64,000 bases of DNA from Henriciella sp. Lineage in GTDB: Bacteria; Pseudomonadota; Alphaproteobacteria; Caulobacterales; Hyphomonadaceae. The stretch is taken from NCBI GenBank assembly GCA_013213785.1, contig JABSPZ010000007.1, positions 310,001-374,000 on the forward strand. The letters are read 5' to 3'. A model generated the notes under the pieces. The model worked only from the letters and a program-made list of their open reading frames with translations, made no database searches and was not told where the DNA came from. A program made the translations under genes and the position numbers. Below are positions 10,018 to 19,677 of the stretch, piece by piece (position 1 is the first letter of the stretch; each line of letters starts with the position of its first letter).

Positions 10018-10901
10018 GCCAATTGCAAGAATTCGCACCCGCTAAGGTCAATCTTTCGCTCCATGTCGGTCCTCCAAAAGAGAATGGACGGCATGATCTG
10101 ATCTCGCTTGTGACCTTCTGTGATACAGATGTCGCTGATGTGATCACAGCGGAACCGGCCAGTCATTTCAGCCTGGCGGTGGATGGTCCTTATGCAAAGC
10201 AATCCGGCCCCGCAAAGGACAATCTGGTGCTGCAAGCCGCGCGCGCGATGAATGACGCGCTGGATGGCAATGCGCCGCCCCTAGCGTTTCGGCTTCAGAA
10301 AAACCTACCCTGCGCCGCCGGGATTGGCGGTGGCTCTGCCGATGCGGCAGCGGCTTTACGCCTCATCATTCGCGCCCATGGCGGCGACCGCGTACAGGCC
10401 CTAGCCGAGGCGATTGCCCCTCTCCTTGGCGGCGATGTCTTGGCGTGTCTGATCAATCTCCCTGGCTTCATGACCGGTGAAGGCGATGTGTTCGAGCCGG
10501 TTCTTAGCGTGCCAAAACTCCCCGCAGTCTTGGTCAATCCCGGCATCGATTGTCCCACTGGGCCGGTCTTCCGCGCTTATGATGATGGCGCCCCTGATCA
10601 CATTCCGGAGCATCCTCCTTTGCCCGATAATCGGACGGCCACCCGCGCTTTCCAAACTTGGTTGAACGAGAATACGCGAAATAGCCTGCAATCCCCGGCT
10701 ATGAGCATGCATCCAGAAATCACCAAAACCTTGGCAGCCTTGCAAGCGCTGGCGGGTATACGCGCATTGCGCATGAGCGGTTCTGGTGCGACCTGTTTCG
10801 CACTCTTCGATAGTCTTGAAGCCGCGACGGAGGCGGCCCGCAGCTTAAGCGCACAAAATAGCGATTGGTGGGTGCGGGCGACCCTCTTGGGCGGCGCCTA
10901 A
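10014..10901 (+). CDS. ispE: 4-diphosphocytidyl-2-C-methyl-D-erythritol kinase
   Basis: EFAPAKVNLSLHVG, LPCAAGIGGGSADAAAALR, MSGSGATCFALF GHMP kinase motifs. Confidence 0.93.
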   Translation: MSQLQEFAPAKVNLSLHVGPPKENGRHDLISLVTFCDTDVADVITAEPASHFSLAVDGPYAKQSGPAKDNLVLQAARAMNDALDGNAPPLAFRLQKNLPCAAGIGGGSADAAAALRLIIRAHGGDRVQALAEAIAPLLGGDVLACLINLPGFMTGEGDVFEPVLSVPKLPAVLVNPGIDCPTGPVFRAYDDGAPDHIPEHPPLPDNRTATRAFQTWLNENTRNSLQSPAMSMHPEITKTLAALQALAGIRALRMSGSGATCFALFDSLEAATEAARSLSAQNSDWWVRATLLGGA

Positions 10902-11977
10902 TGAGCTGGACAGTCTGGATCGCGCCAGCAGGCTTTTTCGCGATCAGTTTCGCGGCAGGGCTTCTAGCGTGTGCACTTGTGAAGCGCTTAGGTGTCATGG
11001 ACGCTCCAGATGGCGGGCGGAAAACACAAGCGCAGCCGGTGCCTCGGCTTGGCGGAGTTGCCATTCTGCTCGGAACCCTGATTGGCATGGCGTTTAGCTT
11101 TGTCATCCTGATGGTCGGCTATGGCGTCGACCCATTCGCCACGATCTCAAACCTCATCCTTGGCGCGTTCGAAACCAATACCAATCTTGGCATCGCCTTC
11201 GGCTTTGTCGCGATCAGCTTTTTGATTGGGCTCTGGGATGACATTTGGACTGCGAACACAAAGCTGAAGCTCGTCCTTTTGACCATAGCGGCCTTGGTCT
11301 CAGCCGCATTCGGCCTCAGCGCGGCGGTTTTTCAAACACCGTTTGGCGATCTTGCCGTGCCGATCCTTCTCGTCATCGGGAGCGCCGCTTGGCTCATTGT
11401 CATGGTCAATGCCGTGAACTTCATGGATGGATCGAATGGGCTGGCGATTGGGTCTTTGGCGATCATGCTGGTGGCCTTAGCAGCGGTCTCAGCAACCTCA
11501 GGAACCTGGAGCGCCGCGCTCTGGTGGTTCCCGCTGTTCGGAGCGATTGGAGCGTTTCTGCTCCACAACATTCGCGGACAGATTTACGCCGGGGATGCAG
11601 GTGCGTTGGGGCTCGGCGCCCTGTTTGCCGCCCTTGGCCTGGCCTCAGGCCTGAACGTTTGGACCATTGCGACCATCGCCCTGCCCTTCCTGTTGGACGT
11701 CCTAATGACCCTGATCTGGCGCGCAAAACACGGCCGAAACTGGCTGGAGGCACATCTTGATCACGCCTATCAGCGTTTGATCGTTAGCGGCTGGTCCCAT
11801 TTAGAAACTGCGGTCTTTTACTGGGGGCTTAGCGCGACCGCGGGCGGCATGGCCTATATCGCAGCCCTAGCAGGTGGGGCCGCGCCGTTCGCAGTCTTCT
11901 GGGGGCTATGGATCGCGTTAAGTCTGATCTGGATTCGACATCGACGGACCGCCCAATTGAGCGATCTCAGCGGATAG
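10901..11977 (+). CDS. MraY/WecA-type glycosyl-phosphoryl transferase (GT4 family)
   Basis: PRLGGVAILLG, GLWDDIWTANTKLKL, NAVNFMDGSNGLAIG, DAGALGLGALFA. Confidence 0.87.
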   Translation: MSWTVWIAPAGFFAISFAAGLLACALVKRLGVMDAPDGGRKTQAQPVPRLGGVAILLGTLIGMAFSFVILMVGYGVDPFATISNLILGAFETNTNLGIAFGFVAISFLIGLWDDIWTANTKLKLVLLTIAALVSAAFGLSAAVFQTPFGDLAVPILLVIGSAAWLIVMVNAVNFMDGSNGLAIGSLAIMLVALAAVSATSGTWSAALWWFPLFGAIGAFLLHNIRGQIYAGDAGALGLGALFAALGLASGLNVWTIATIALPFLLDVLMTLIWRAKHGRNWLEAHLDHAYQRLIVSGWSHLETAVFYWGLSATAGGMAYIAALAGGAAPFAVFWGLWIALSLIWIRHRRTAQLSDLSG

Positions 11978-12493
11978 GTCCGCGGCACCAAATTTCGCCG
12001 CTTGCATATTTGGTCGACACGTCCACGCCACTGGCAATAACAGGATTACGAGCGCGCCGCCGATAATTGTCGCTTCAACCTGTCCACGCCCGGTCATATT
12101 GGTCAGCCCGGCATAGATGAAGAATAAGCCGCCCACGGTTCCCATAAGCCCGAGAATAAACAAAGCGACGCGCCAAGGCGCTGAATAGCCATACTCGATC
12201 TCTAGATCAGGGTTCACGCGTTCGAAGACGGCAAGAATAGCCTGGATTAAGCCAAAGAAATCGTCTCTCGCCCCGCCATTATCGGTATATTCGATCTTGG
12301 TCGTACCGGCTTCAGATTCCAGGTGCAGCCACGCGCTCCGCGTCCCGCGATACGATACCGTATTCCAACTGGCACTAGTGACTTTTGCAAGATTGAGCGC
12401 TGCAGACCCACCGCGGCGCATGAGGTGATCATCTTTGATCGCCCAGGTCTGTTCTTTGCGAACGGGCGCCGGTTTGAAGCTGAACTCTCTCAT
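11918..12493 (-). CDS. Hypothetical membrane protein
   Basis: Open frame with two hydrophobic segments; 3' end overlaps the convergent MraY/WecA-like gene by 60 bp. Confidence 0.65.
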   Translation of the reverse strand: MREFSFKPAPVRKEQTWAIKDDHLMRRGGSAALNLAKVTSASWNTVSYRGTRSAWLHLESEAGTTKIEYTDNGGARDDFFGLIQAILAVFERVNPDLEIEYGYSAPWRVALFILGLMGTVGGLFFIYAGLTNMTGRGQVEATIIGGALVILLLPVAWTCRPNMQAAKFGAADLSAEIAQLGGPSMSNPDQT

Positions 12494-12507
12494 CGGCGCC
12501 CCGCAAA

Positions 12508-14190
12508 TTACATATTTGGATAAGCCGGACCGCCGCCACCCTCTGGGGTCACCCAGTTGATGTTCTGGTTCGGATCTTTGATGTCACAGGTCTTACAGTG
12601 GATGCAGTTCTGTGAGTTGATCTGGAAGCGCGGCGGTTGGCCGTCTTCTTCAACCCACTCATACACACCTGCTGGGCAATAGCGCTGCGATGGTCCGTTA
12701 AAGACATCGAACTCAGACGCTTTCTGCAGACCAAGATCAGCGACTTTGAGGTGCTTCGGCTGGTCTTCAGCGTGATACGTGTTGGTGAAAGAGACATTGG
12801 TCAGCTTGTCGAAGCTCAACACGCCATCCGGTTTTGGATACTCAATCGGCTTACATTTGTTCGCTGGCTTGAGATATTCGTGGTCAGCTTTGCCATGCTT
12901 GAGCTGCGGAATGTATCCGAACCCGACCAAGTAGCGCATCCACATGTCTGGCATGCCGAGAATAGCGCCTGGCATTGTGCCGAAGCGGCCCATGAGCGGC
13001 TTCACATTGCGCACGCGGGCGAGGTCTGTCCAAACCCAGCTGTCGCGAACCGCTTGGTCATAGGTCGATAGCTCGTCACCAGACCGCTCAGCCCGGATCG
13101 CGCTTACCGCCTCTTCGGCCGCCAACATGCCGGTCTTCATCGCATTGTGCGTGCCTTTGATCCGCGGCAGGTTCACGAAACCTGCAGAGCAGCCGATCAG
13201 CGCGCCGCCTGGGAAAGACAATTTCGGGATCGACTGAATGCCGCCTGAAGTAATCGCACGCGCGCCATAGGCTTCGCGCTTCCCGCCTTTCAGGAACTTA
13301 GAGATATCGTCGTGATGCTTGTAGCGCTGGAACTCGTCATACGGCGACAGATGCGGGTTCTTATAGTTCAGGTGAACCACATAGCCGACAGAGACATAAT
13401 TCTCGCCGCCTTCTGAGAAGTGGTAGAGGAAGCCGCCGCCTGAGCCGTCTTTTTCCTTCACCGGCCAGCCAAAGGTGTGCTGTACGAAGCCAGCTTTAAA
13501 CTCTGGATGGTCGGCTGGAACCTTCCAAACTTCTTTCAGGCCGATGCCGTACTTTTGCGGGTCGCAATCAGCTTCGAGGTCGTATTTCGCTTTGACTTCT
13601 TTGGTGAGAGAGCCGCGCGCGCCTTCCGCGAACATGACGTACTTGCCCAGCAATTCCATGCCAGGCTCGTAGTCTGGCTTCTGGCTGCCATCTTCGGCGA
13701 TTCCCATGACGCCCGCGACAACGCCGCGAACTTCGCCATTCTCGCCGTATACGACCTCAGACGCAGCGAAGCCTGGGAAGACTTGAACTTCAAGCTCTTC
13801 CGCGCGCTCGCCGAGCCAGCGACAAACATTTGCCAGTGAGCCGATATAGCAGCCATGATTGTGCATGAAAGGCGGGAACGCGAATGTCGGCATCGCCATA
13901 GACCCGTTCGGTCCAAGCAGTTTGTAAGTGTCCGCGCCAACCTCAGTTCGGATTGGGCGATCATCGCGCGTGCGCCAATCCGGGATCAGCTCGTCCAGAG
14001 CTTTCGGGTCCAGCACCAGGCCAGACAGAATGTGGGCGCCAATCTCGCCGCCCTTTTCCAGGACCACGACTTCGAGCTCTTCGCCAGCTTCATTGGCGAG
14101 CTGTTTGGCGCGAATAGCTGCGGCGAGGCCAGCGGGGCCACCGCCAACGATCACCAGATCAAATTCCATAGACTCGCGTTCGCTCATCAC
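12508..14190 (-). CDS. Electron transfer flavoprotein-ubiquinone oxidoreductase
   Basis: FDLVIVGGGPAGLAAAIRAKQL...GAHILSGLVLDPKALDELIPDW... C-terminal CPAGVYEW...NSQNCIHCKTCDIKDPNQNINWVTPEGGGGPAYPNM. Confidence 0.97.
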   Translation of the reverse strand: MMSERESMEFDLVIVGGGPAGLAAAIRAKQLANEAGEELEVVVLEKGGEIGAHILSGLVLDPKALDELIPDWRTRDDRPIRTEVGADTYKLLGPNGSMAMPTFAFPPFMHNHGCYIGSLANVCRWLGERAEELEVQVFPGFAASEVVYGENGEVRGVVAGVMGIAEDGSQKPDYEPGMELLGKYVMFAEGARGSLTKEVKAKYDLEADCDPQKYGIGLKEVWKVPADHPEFKAGFVQHTFGWPVKEKDGSGGGFLYHFSEGGENYVSVGYVVHLNYKNPHLSPYDEFQRYKHHDDISKFLKGGKREAYGARAITSGGIQSIPKLSFPGGALIGCSAGFVNLPRIKGTHNAMKTGMLAAEEAVSAIRAERSGDELSTYDQAVRDSWVWTDLARVRNVKPLMGRFGTMPGAILGMPDMWMRYLVGFGYIPQLKHGKADHEYLKPANKCKPIEYPKPDGVLSFDKLTNVSFTNTYHAEDQPKHLKVADLGLQKASEFDVFNGPSQRYCPAGVYEWVEEDGQPPRFQINSQNCIHCKTCDIKDPNQNINWVTPEGGGGPAYPNM

Positions 14191-14282
14191 TTGTCTCCTC
14201 AGAAGTGGCGATCACACTTGCGCGCCATCTTTGTATATTTAAGTATCTGAGCACCTCTTTAGCTAAAGTTTACAAGGTCTCA

Positions 14283-15122
14283 ATGCCCCAAAATGCCTCT
14301 GCCGCAGCGTTAAAGGCACTCACCGAGTGGTGGGAGGATATGGGCGTGGAGGTTGATCAGGGCGAAATCGCTCGATCTATCAACGCACAAAGCGGTGCAA
14401 ATACTGGGGCTGCGCCCGCTCAGGCGCCCAGCGCGCCGAGTGAATCGCAAACAGCACCGAGCTCAGGACGCAGATCTAGAAAGTCCGCCAGCAAAACACT
14501 CCACGATTGGATTCAGGAGGCAGAAGCACTCGCGGCGAGTGCTGATTCGATTGAAGCCTTGAAAGCTGCGATTGAAAGCTATGAAGGCTGCCCGCTCAAA
14601 CAATTGTGCGAGAAAACGGTTGTCTATGACGGCACGGTCGGCGCCCCGGTCATGGTGCTTGGCGAAGGACCTGGTGGCCAAGAGGACCGTCTCGGGCTGC
14701 CCTTTGTTGGCAAAGCGGGACAGCTTTTGGACAAAATGCTCGCCGCAATTCAGCTCGACCGCAAGACGAACGCCTTCATCTCAAACGTCAACTATTGGCG
14801 CCCGCCAGGCAATCGCAATCCGGAAGCAGATGAGCTCGCCGTCTGCCGTCCATTCGCGAACCGGATGATCGATCTGGCGCAGCCCAAGATCATTATTGCA
14901 ACGGGCGGCGTTGCAGCGAAATCTCTGCTCAACTCTAAGACCGGGATCATGCGTTTGCGCGGATCAGAGCGCCCCTTCGAAACGCCCGCAGGAACAAAGG
15001 TCCCTCTGGTCCCAATGTTTCACCCGGCTTATCTGCTCCGCCGTCCACAGGATAAGAGCCGCGCGTGGCGAGACTTGTTGCTGGTCCAGGCGCGCCTCAA
15101 TGAGATGGGCGTGACGCTTTGA
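14283..15122 (+). CDS. Uracil-DNA glycosylase, family 4 type
   Basis: CPLKQLCEKTVVYDG..VMVLGEGPGGQEDRLGLPFVGKAGQLLDKML..NVNYWRPPGNRNPEADE..FHPAYLLRRPQDK. Confidence 0.93.
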   Translation: MPQNASAAALKALTEWWEDMGVEVDQGEIARSINAQSGANTGAAPAQAPSAPSESQTAPSSGRRSRKSASKTLHDWIQEAEALAASADSIEALKAAIESYEGCPLKQLCEKTVVYDGTVGAPVMVLGEGPGGQEDRLGLPFVGKAGQLLDKMLAAIQLDRKTNAFISNVNYWRPPGNRNPEADELAVCRPFANRMIDLAQPKIIIATGGVAAKSLLNSKTGIMRLRGSERPFETPAGTKVPLVPMFHPAYLLRRPQDKSRAWRDLLLVQARLNEMGVTL

Positions 15123-15373
15123 CGGATGAAGAAAAGACAGTGATGGATCGTATTGCAAACGTGTGGCTCACATTTTCCGTCTTATCTGCCACAATCGGAG
15201 CAGTGGTATTTCTAGGGCTCTCCTATGGCTTCGCATTCAACGCATGGTTAGCGATTTCAGTCGCCGTGATTGTCGGAATACTCAGTGGAGCCGCTCTATC
15301 TAAGCTCAGACTGGCTAGGCAATTGGTGGGGATCGTTTTAGCAGCTCTAACCGCTTTACCCTGGATCAACTGA
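15119..15373 (+). CDS. Small hypothetical membrane protein
   Basis: Two to three hydrophobic segments; ATG at 15142 is an alternative to the TTG at 15119. Confidence 0.55.
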   Translation: MTDEEKTVMDRIANVWLTFSVLSATIGAVVFLGLSYGFAFNAWLAISVAVIVGILSGAALSKLRLARQLVGIVLAALTALPWIN

Positions 15374-15376
15374 TAC

Positions 15377-16063
15377 ATGCCCGCACCGCTTTCGATCATC
15401 ATCCCAGCCTTAAACGCTGAGGCCGTGCTGCCGGTTTGTTTGGCCTCCTTGATGCCGGGCTTAGAAACAGGCCTGATCCGCGAAGTGATTTTGGTGGACG
15501 CCGGCAGCGAGGATCAAACAAGCCGTCTCGCCGAAGGGGCTGGGGCCCGCGTGATCTCGGCGCCGGAACGAGGCCGGGCTGCGCAAATGCGCCAAGGATT
15601 TGCGGAAGCTCGGGGCGATTGGCTCCTCTTCCTACACGCGGACACTGCTCTCTCGCGCGACTGGGCGGAGCGTGCCAAATCCCATATCGCGGAGCGACGC
15701 GAGAAAGCAGCAGCCTTCACGCTCGCCTATCGCTCTGATCACCCCATGGCCAAGGTCGTCGCACGCCGTGCGAATTGGCGTTCGCGAAATCTTGGACTCC
15801 CCTATGGCGACCAGGGTCTTCTGATCTCGCGAAAACTCTACACCGAGATTGGCGGTTATCCCGACACGCCCTTCATGGAAGATGTTCAAATCATCCGGTC
15901 CATCGGCAAGAAACGGCTGTCGATCCTTTCCGCAGAAGCGCGCACGGATGCCTCGAAATATGAGCGGGATGGCTGGCGCAAACGCAGCTGGCACAATGTC
16001 TATTTGATCACCCGCTATTTGCTTGGCGCGAATCCGGAAAAACTGGCAAAATCATACACATAG
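15377..16063 (+). CDS. Glycosyltransferase, TIGR04283-like family 2
   Basis: PLSIIIPALNAEAVLPVCLASL...VDAGSEDQT...WLLFLHADTALSRDW...YGDQGLLISRKLYTEIGGYPDTPFMEDVQ. Confidence 0.88.
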   Translation: MPAPLSIIIPALNAEAVLPVCLASLMPGLETGLIREVILVDAGSEDQTSRLAEGAGARVISAPERGRAAQMRQGFAEARGDWLLFLHADTALSRDWAERAKSHIAERREKAAAFTLAYRSDHPMAKVVARRANWRSRNLGLPYGDQGLLISRKLYTEIGGYPDTPFMEDVQIIRSIGKKRLSILSAEARTDASKYERDGWRKRSWHNVYLITRYLLGANPEKLAKSYT

Positions 16064-16085
16064 TGACTTCGCTAAAAGGTGAACC

Positions 16086-16283
16086 ATGACACTGGATGCA
16101 AGCTGGGATGACGAGTTAGAGGCGGGCTATATCTATTTGCCGGATCATCCAGGCGCTGGAACGCCAGGTTGCGTCTCACGATCAATTGATGTTTTCGCAT
16201 TGGATGAAAGTCTGCGCGGCGTGCAAGTGATCTTAGATGTCGATGAGCAGAACCGAGTGATTGGGATAGAAGTGGTCCGATGA
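16086..16283 (+). CDS. DUF2283-like small protein
   Basis: YIYLPDHPG...GVQVILDVDEQNRVIGIEVV. Confidence 0.7.
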   Translation: MTLDASWDDELEAGYIYLPDHPGAGTPGCVSRSIDVFALDESLRGVQVILDVDEQNRVIGIEVVR

Positions 16284-16975
16284 AACGCCCTCAAATATTG
16301 ATTTACGCCAAGCCCCCTCGGATTGGCCTGTCCAAGACGCGCCTCGCCAAGAGTTTGGGGTCTACCGTCAGTGCGCGCCGGATCGCCACAGCGTTGCAAG
16401 CGAAGACCCTACGAGCGGCGCTCAACGGCGCCTGGGACACAATTCTCTATACAGCCCCCGACAAAGAGCTCGATAATTCGCTCGGCGGGATTTGGCCGCT
16501 ACATCTCGAGCGCCGCAGCCAGGGACCAGGAAACCTTGGCGACCGGCTAAGTAAGGGATTGCGCGAAGCTCCACCAGGACCGGTACTCTTCATTGGCAGC
16601 GACGCGCCAGATATTTCGACGGCCCTGCTGCGCCAAGCGATCCGAGAGCTCAACCGAAATGATGCGGTCTTTGGTCCAGCACAAGACGGTGGCTTCTGGC
16701 TATTCGGAATGCACAAAACCGCGCGCACTAAAAGCCCGTTCTACGGTGTCCGCTGGTCCGGCCCGCACGCGATGGAAGATGTTTGGGCAAACTTGTCAGA
16801 TGACGCAAAAGTCGGCGTGCTTCCGCAATTGATGGATATTGATGACGCAGATGACTGGGCAATCTGGCAAGGCCGTCACGAAGCGGAAGTCGAAGCCCAT
16901 ACAGAGGCTCAGACCCATACGGCTGCGGCCAACAAAAAGCGCGGCTTCTTCGATCGCCTATTCAGGCGCCGATAG
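16280..16975 (+). CDS. DUF2064/TIGR04282-like glycosyltransferase-fold protein
   Basis: LIYAKPPRIGLSKTRLAKSLG...PGNLGDRLSKGLREAPPGPVLFIGSDAPDI...VFGPAQDGGFWLFGM. Confidence 0.87.
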   Translation: MKRPQILIYAKPPRIGLSKTRLAKSLGSTVSARRIATALQAKTLRAALNGAWDTILYTAPDKELDNSLGGIWPLHLERRSQGPGNLGDRLSKGLREAPPGPVLFIGSDAPDISTALLRQAIRELNRNDAVFGPAQDGGFWLFGMHKTARTKSPFYGVRWSGPHAMEDVWANLSDDAKVGVLPQLMDIDDADDWAIWQGRHEAEVEAHTEAQTHTAAANKKRGFFDRLFRRR

Positions 16976-17413
16976 AGTACGCGCGCACCAATCCGGTTTC
17001 TTCGCAAGGGCCCGCCGCCCGCGATGGGGCCATGGCCCGAGATGCCCCGCTGCAATGCCCGCCTCGCCGACATCTTGGCCATTTGCGGTAAGCGTAACCA
17101 CGTTTCGCTCATAACGATCCGGTCCGGAATTATTTGTGATAACGAGTTCGGCATCTCGGGTGAGCTCGACCATGAACGCCTTCGCCTCAAAGCCCAGCTC
17201 GCGTTCGAACTCACATTTCGCACCACCAATTGCGCCGACACCGCCCGTTTCAGGGGCATCAACATTGGCGAGGCGAAATTTAACCCCATCGATCCGGCCG
17301 CTATCGCCGTCAGACCAATAGATAGAGCTCTCCGAAGACGTATTGATCTGAACCGCTATCGGTTCCGAACAGGTCGCTAACGGCACGAGCAAAAGTAGTA
17401 ACGCAGGTTTCAC
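16958..17413 (-). CDS. Staphylococcal-nuclease-like (thermonuclease) protein
   Basis: GDSGRIDGVKFRLANVDAPETGG...ERELGFEAKAFMVELTRDAE. Confidence 0.82.
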   Translation of the reverse strand: MKPALLLLLVPLATCSEPIAVQINTSSESSIYWSDGDSGRIDGVKFRLANVDAPETGGVGAIGGAKCEFERELGFEAKAFMVELTRDAELVITNNSGPDRYERNVVTLTANGQDVGEAGIAAGHLGPWPHRGRRALAKKPDWCARTLSAPE

Positions 17414-17500
17414 ACGCTCCGATTGAAGTGATTCGCAGCGAAATAGGACCAGGAATTCTTTTCGCGAGACGGCAACGACAAAACAGAATAATCAGAGACC

Positions 17501-17986
17501 ATGACGCGCCTATTGATTATCTACCACACCCGGACCAATGGAACCCGGCAAATGGCCGAAGCAGCGTACGCGGCCGCACAGCAGGAGGTAGAGGTACAGC
17601 TTCAGCGCGCGGAAGAGACCGGGCCTGAGGACATGCTAGCTGCAGATGGATACATTTTCGCGGCGCCAGAGAACCTCGCGGCCCTGTCAGGCGAGATGAA
17701 AGCGTTCTTCGACCGTTCCTATTATCCGCTGCTCGGGAAGATTGAAGGTCGACCTTATGCGCAGATGATCTGTGCGGGATCAGATGGAGACAATGCGGCC
17801 CGCCAAACGGCCAGAATTGCCACTGGGTGGCGTCTCAAACAGGTACAGGACCCTTTGATCATTTGCACACACGCACAAACAGAGGTTGAAATACTGGCCG
17901 AGAAAACTATACCGTATGCGGATTTGGAGCAATGCCGAACCCTTGGAAGCGCACTTGGGACGGGGCTTGCGCTAGGCGTGTTTTAG
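17501..17986 (+). CDS. Flavodoxin-like / NAD(P)H-dependent FMN reductase-fold protein
   Basis: RLLIIYHTRTNGTRQMAEAAYAAA...YIFAAPENLAALSGEMKAFFDRSYYP. Confidence 0.8.
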   Translation: MTRLLIIYHTRTNGTRQMAEAAYAAAQQEVEVQLQRAEETGPEDMLAADGYIFAAPENLAALSGEMKAFFDRSYYPLLGKIEGRPYAQMICAGSDGDNAARQTARIATGWRLKQVQDPLIICTHAQTEVEILAEKTIPYADLEQCRTLGSALGTGLALGVF

Positions 17987-17993
17987 GGCGGGT

Positions 17994-18341
17994 TTAGCCT
18001 GAGACGCGATTGTCCGGCACAAACTCGATTCCGGCATCGAATTCAGATTGCCAAACGACGCGCGCAAATCGGCTTAATCCGATCCGAGACGCTCTAATTC
18101 GAACGACTTGAGGCAATGTCCCGCGGCTACGAAAGCGAATACGGGCGCCGGTTTTGGAGATATCGATGATCACGCCTTCGCGGACCTCGCCGCCACGCGT
18201 TTCAATCGCGCAAACACACCAAACGCCTTTGCGTGGACCGCGTCGATGGTTCTTCTGAGGACGCACAATAGGGGTGGCTCGCGCCGGCTGGTTGACGACG
18301 CGATCAATGTTGACTTTGTTTTTCGATCTCGACGAAAACAT
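17994..18341 (-). CDS. PilZ domain protein
   Basis: GEVREGVIIDISKTGARIRFRSRGTLP. Confidence 0.82.
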   Translation of the reverse strand: MFSSRSKNKVNIDRVVNQPARATPIVRPQKNHRRGPRKGVWCVCAIETRGGEVREGVIIDISKTGARIRFRSRGTLPQVVRIRASRIGLSRFARVVWQSEFDAGIEFVPDNRVSG

Positions 18342-18402
18342 TGCGCAAATCTCAGTTAATGCTGCAGTTTAGCCGAAATCCCGTTAAGGTTGAATTACCC
18401 AC

Positions 18403-18431
18403 AAAAAAGGCCCTGCAGTTCATGCAGGGCC
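18403..18431 (-). terminator. Rho-independent terminator of the acyl-CoA dehydrogenase genes
   Basis: On the minus strand GGCCCTGCA-TGAAC-TGCAGGGCC followed by TTTTTT; perfect 9-bp stem. Confidence 0.88.
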
Positions 18432-18457
18432 ATGCAATATTTATTCCGTTTTTAGAC

Positions 18458-19660
18458 TCATCCGGACTTCATCTCGTCGAACGGAATATCCTTGTCCACG
18501 CGGACATCTTGCGGCAGACCGAGCACGCGTTCTGCGATGATATTCTTGAGGATCTCATCCGTACCGCCAGCAATCCGCAGACCTGGCGCCCACATAAAAC
18601 TCTGCTGGAACAGGCCGTCTGCGGGCATGTCATCGCCGGTCATAAGACCATAGTGGTCCTGCATCTCAATCGCCGAGTTACAAATATCCTGTAGCTGGTT
18701 TGCAGTGATGATCTTCCCAATAGAGTTTTCGGGACCCGGTGTTTGGCCTTTTGAAAGCGCCGTTTGAGTCCGCAGTTTGGTAAGCTTGTAGCCTTGAGCC
18801 GCGACATACCAATCCGCGAGATTATCGCGAAAAGCGCTGTCACTGATCGTGCCAGCATCTTTCGCGTAAGACATGATTTCAGACCAATCTGGGCCCGGAG
18901 ATCCGCCGACCGCGAGACGCTCATTCATCAGCGTGACGATCGCCACTTTCCAGCCCTGACCTACTTCACCGAGGCGGTCGCTATCTGGGATGCGAACGTC
19001 GGTGAAGTACACCTCGTTGAACTCACGTCCTCCAGAGGCCTGGTGGATTGGACGCGCTTCGACGCCCTGCTGTTTCATGTCCACGATGAACATGGTCAGA
19101 CCTTTGTGCTTTGCTGCTTTTGGGTCGGTCCGAACCAGCAAGATGCCATAATCGGAATAGTGCGCGCCGGATGTCCAAACCTTCTGGCCATTGATCACCC
19201 ACTCATCGCCATCTTTCACGGCGCGAGTTTTCAAACCGGCCACATCAGATCCAGCCGAAGGCTCCGAGAAGAGCTGACACCATATCTCTTCGCCCAATAG
19301 AGCTTTCTGAACGTAGCGTTTTTTATGCTCGTCAGAGCCAAAAGCGATGACTGTTGGGATACACATGCCGAGGCCAATCGTGAACGGGCCGGTCGGTGCG
19401 TCAAACTTGCCCTCTTCTTGGCCCCAAATCACTTGCTGCATCGGCGTGCCGCCGCGACCGCCCATTTCTTTCGGCCATGTGATTTTAGCGTAACCGGCTT
19501 TCGCTTTGGTCGCCTGCCAGGATTTGGCTTGCTTCATGAATTCTTCGCCTGAAACGCGCTGGCGCAGAGGCTTGGCCCCTTTTGGCTCAAGATGCTTTTC
19601 TAGGAAGCTTCGTGCCTCAGAGCGGAAATCGGCTTCTTCGGTTGTATCGTTGAAATCCAT
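18458..19660 (-). CDS. Acyl-CoA dehydrogenase
   Basis: MDFNDTTEEADFRSEARSFLEKHL..., WCQLFSEPSAGSDVAGLKTRA, IAGGTDEILKNIIAERVLGLPQD. Confidence 0.93.
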   Translation of the reverse strand: MDFNDTTEEADFRSEARSFLEKHLEPKGAKPLRQRVSGEEFMKQAKSWQATKAKAGYAKITWPKEMGGRGGTPMQQVIWGQEEGKFDAPTGPFTIGLGMCIPTVIAFGSDEHKKRYVQKALLGEEIWCQLFSEPSAGSDVAGLKTRAVKDGDEWVINGQKVWTSGAHYSDYGILLVRTDPKAAKHKGLTMFIVDMKQQGVEARPIHQASGGREFNEVYFTDVRIPDSDRLGEVGQGWKVAIVTLMNERLAVGGSPGPDWSEIMSYAKDAGTISDSAFRDNLADWYVAAQGYKLTKLRTQTALSKGQTPGPENSIGKIITANQLQDICNSAIEMQDHYGLMTGDDMPADGLFQQSFMWAPGLRIAGGTDEILKNIIAERVLGLPQDVRVDKDIPFDEMKSG

Positions 19661-19677
19661 TTGTCTTTCTCCGTTCC

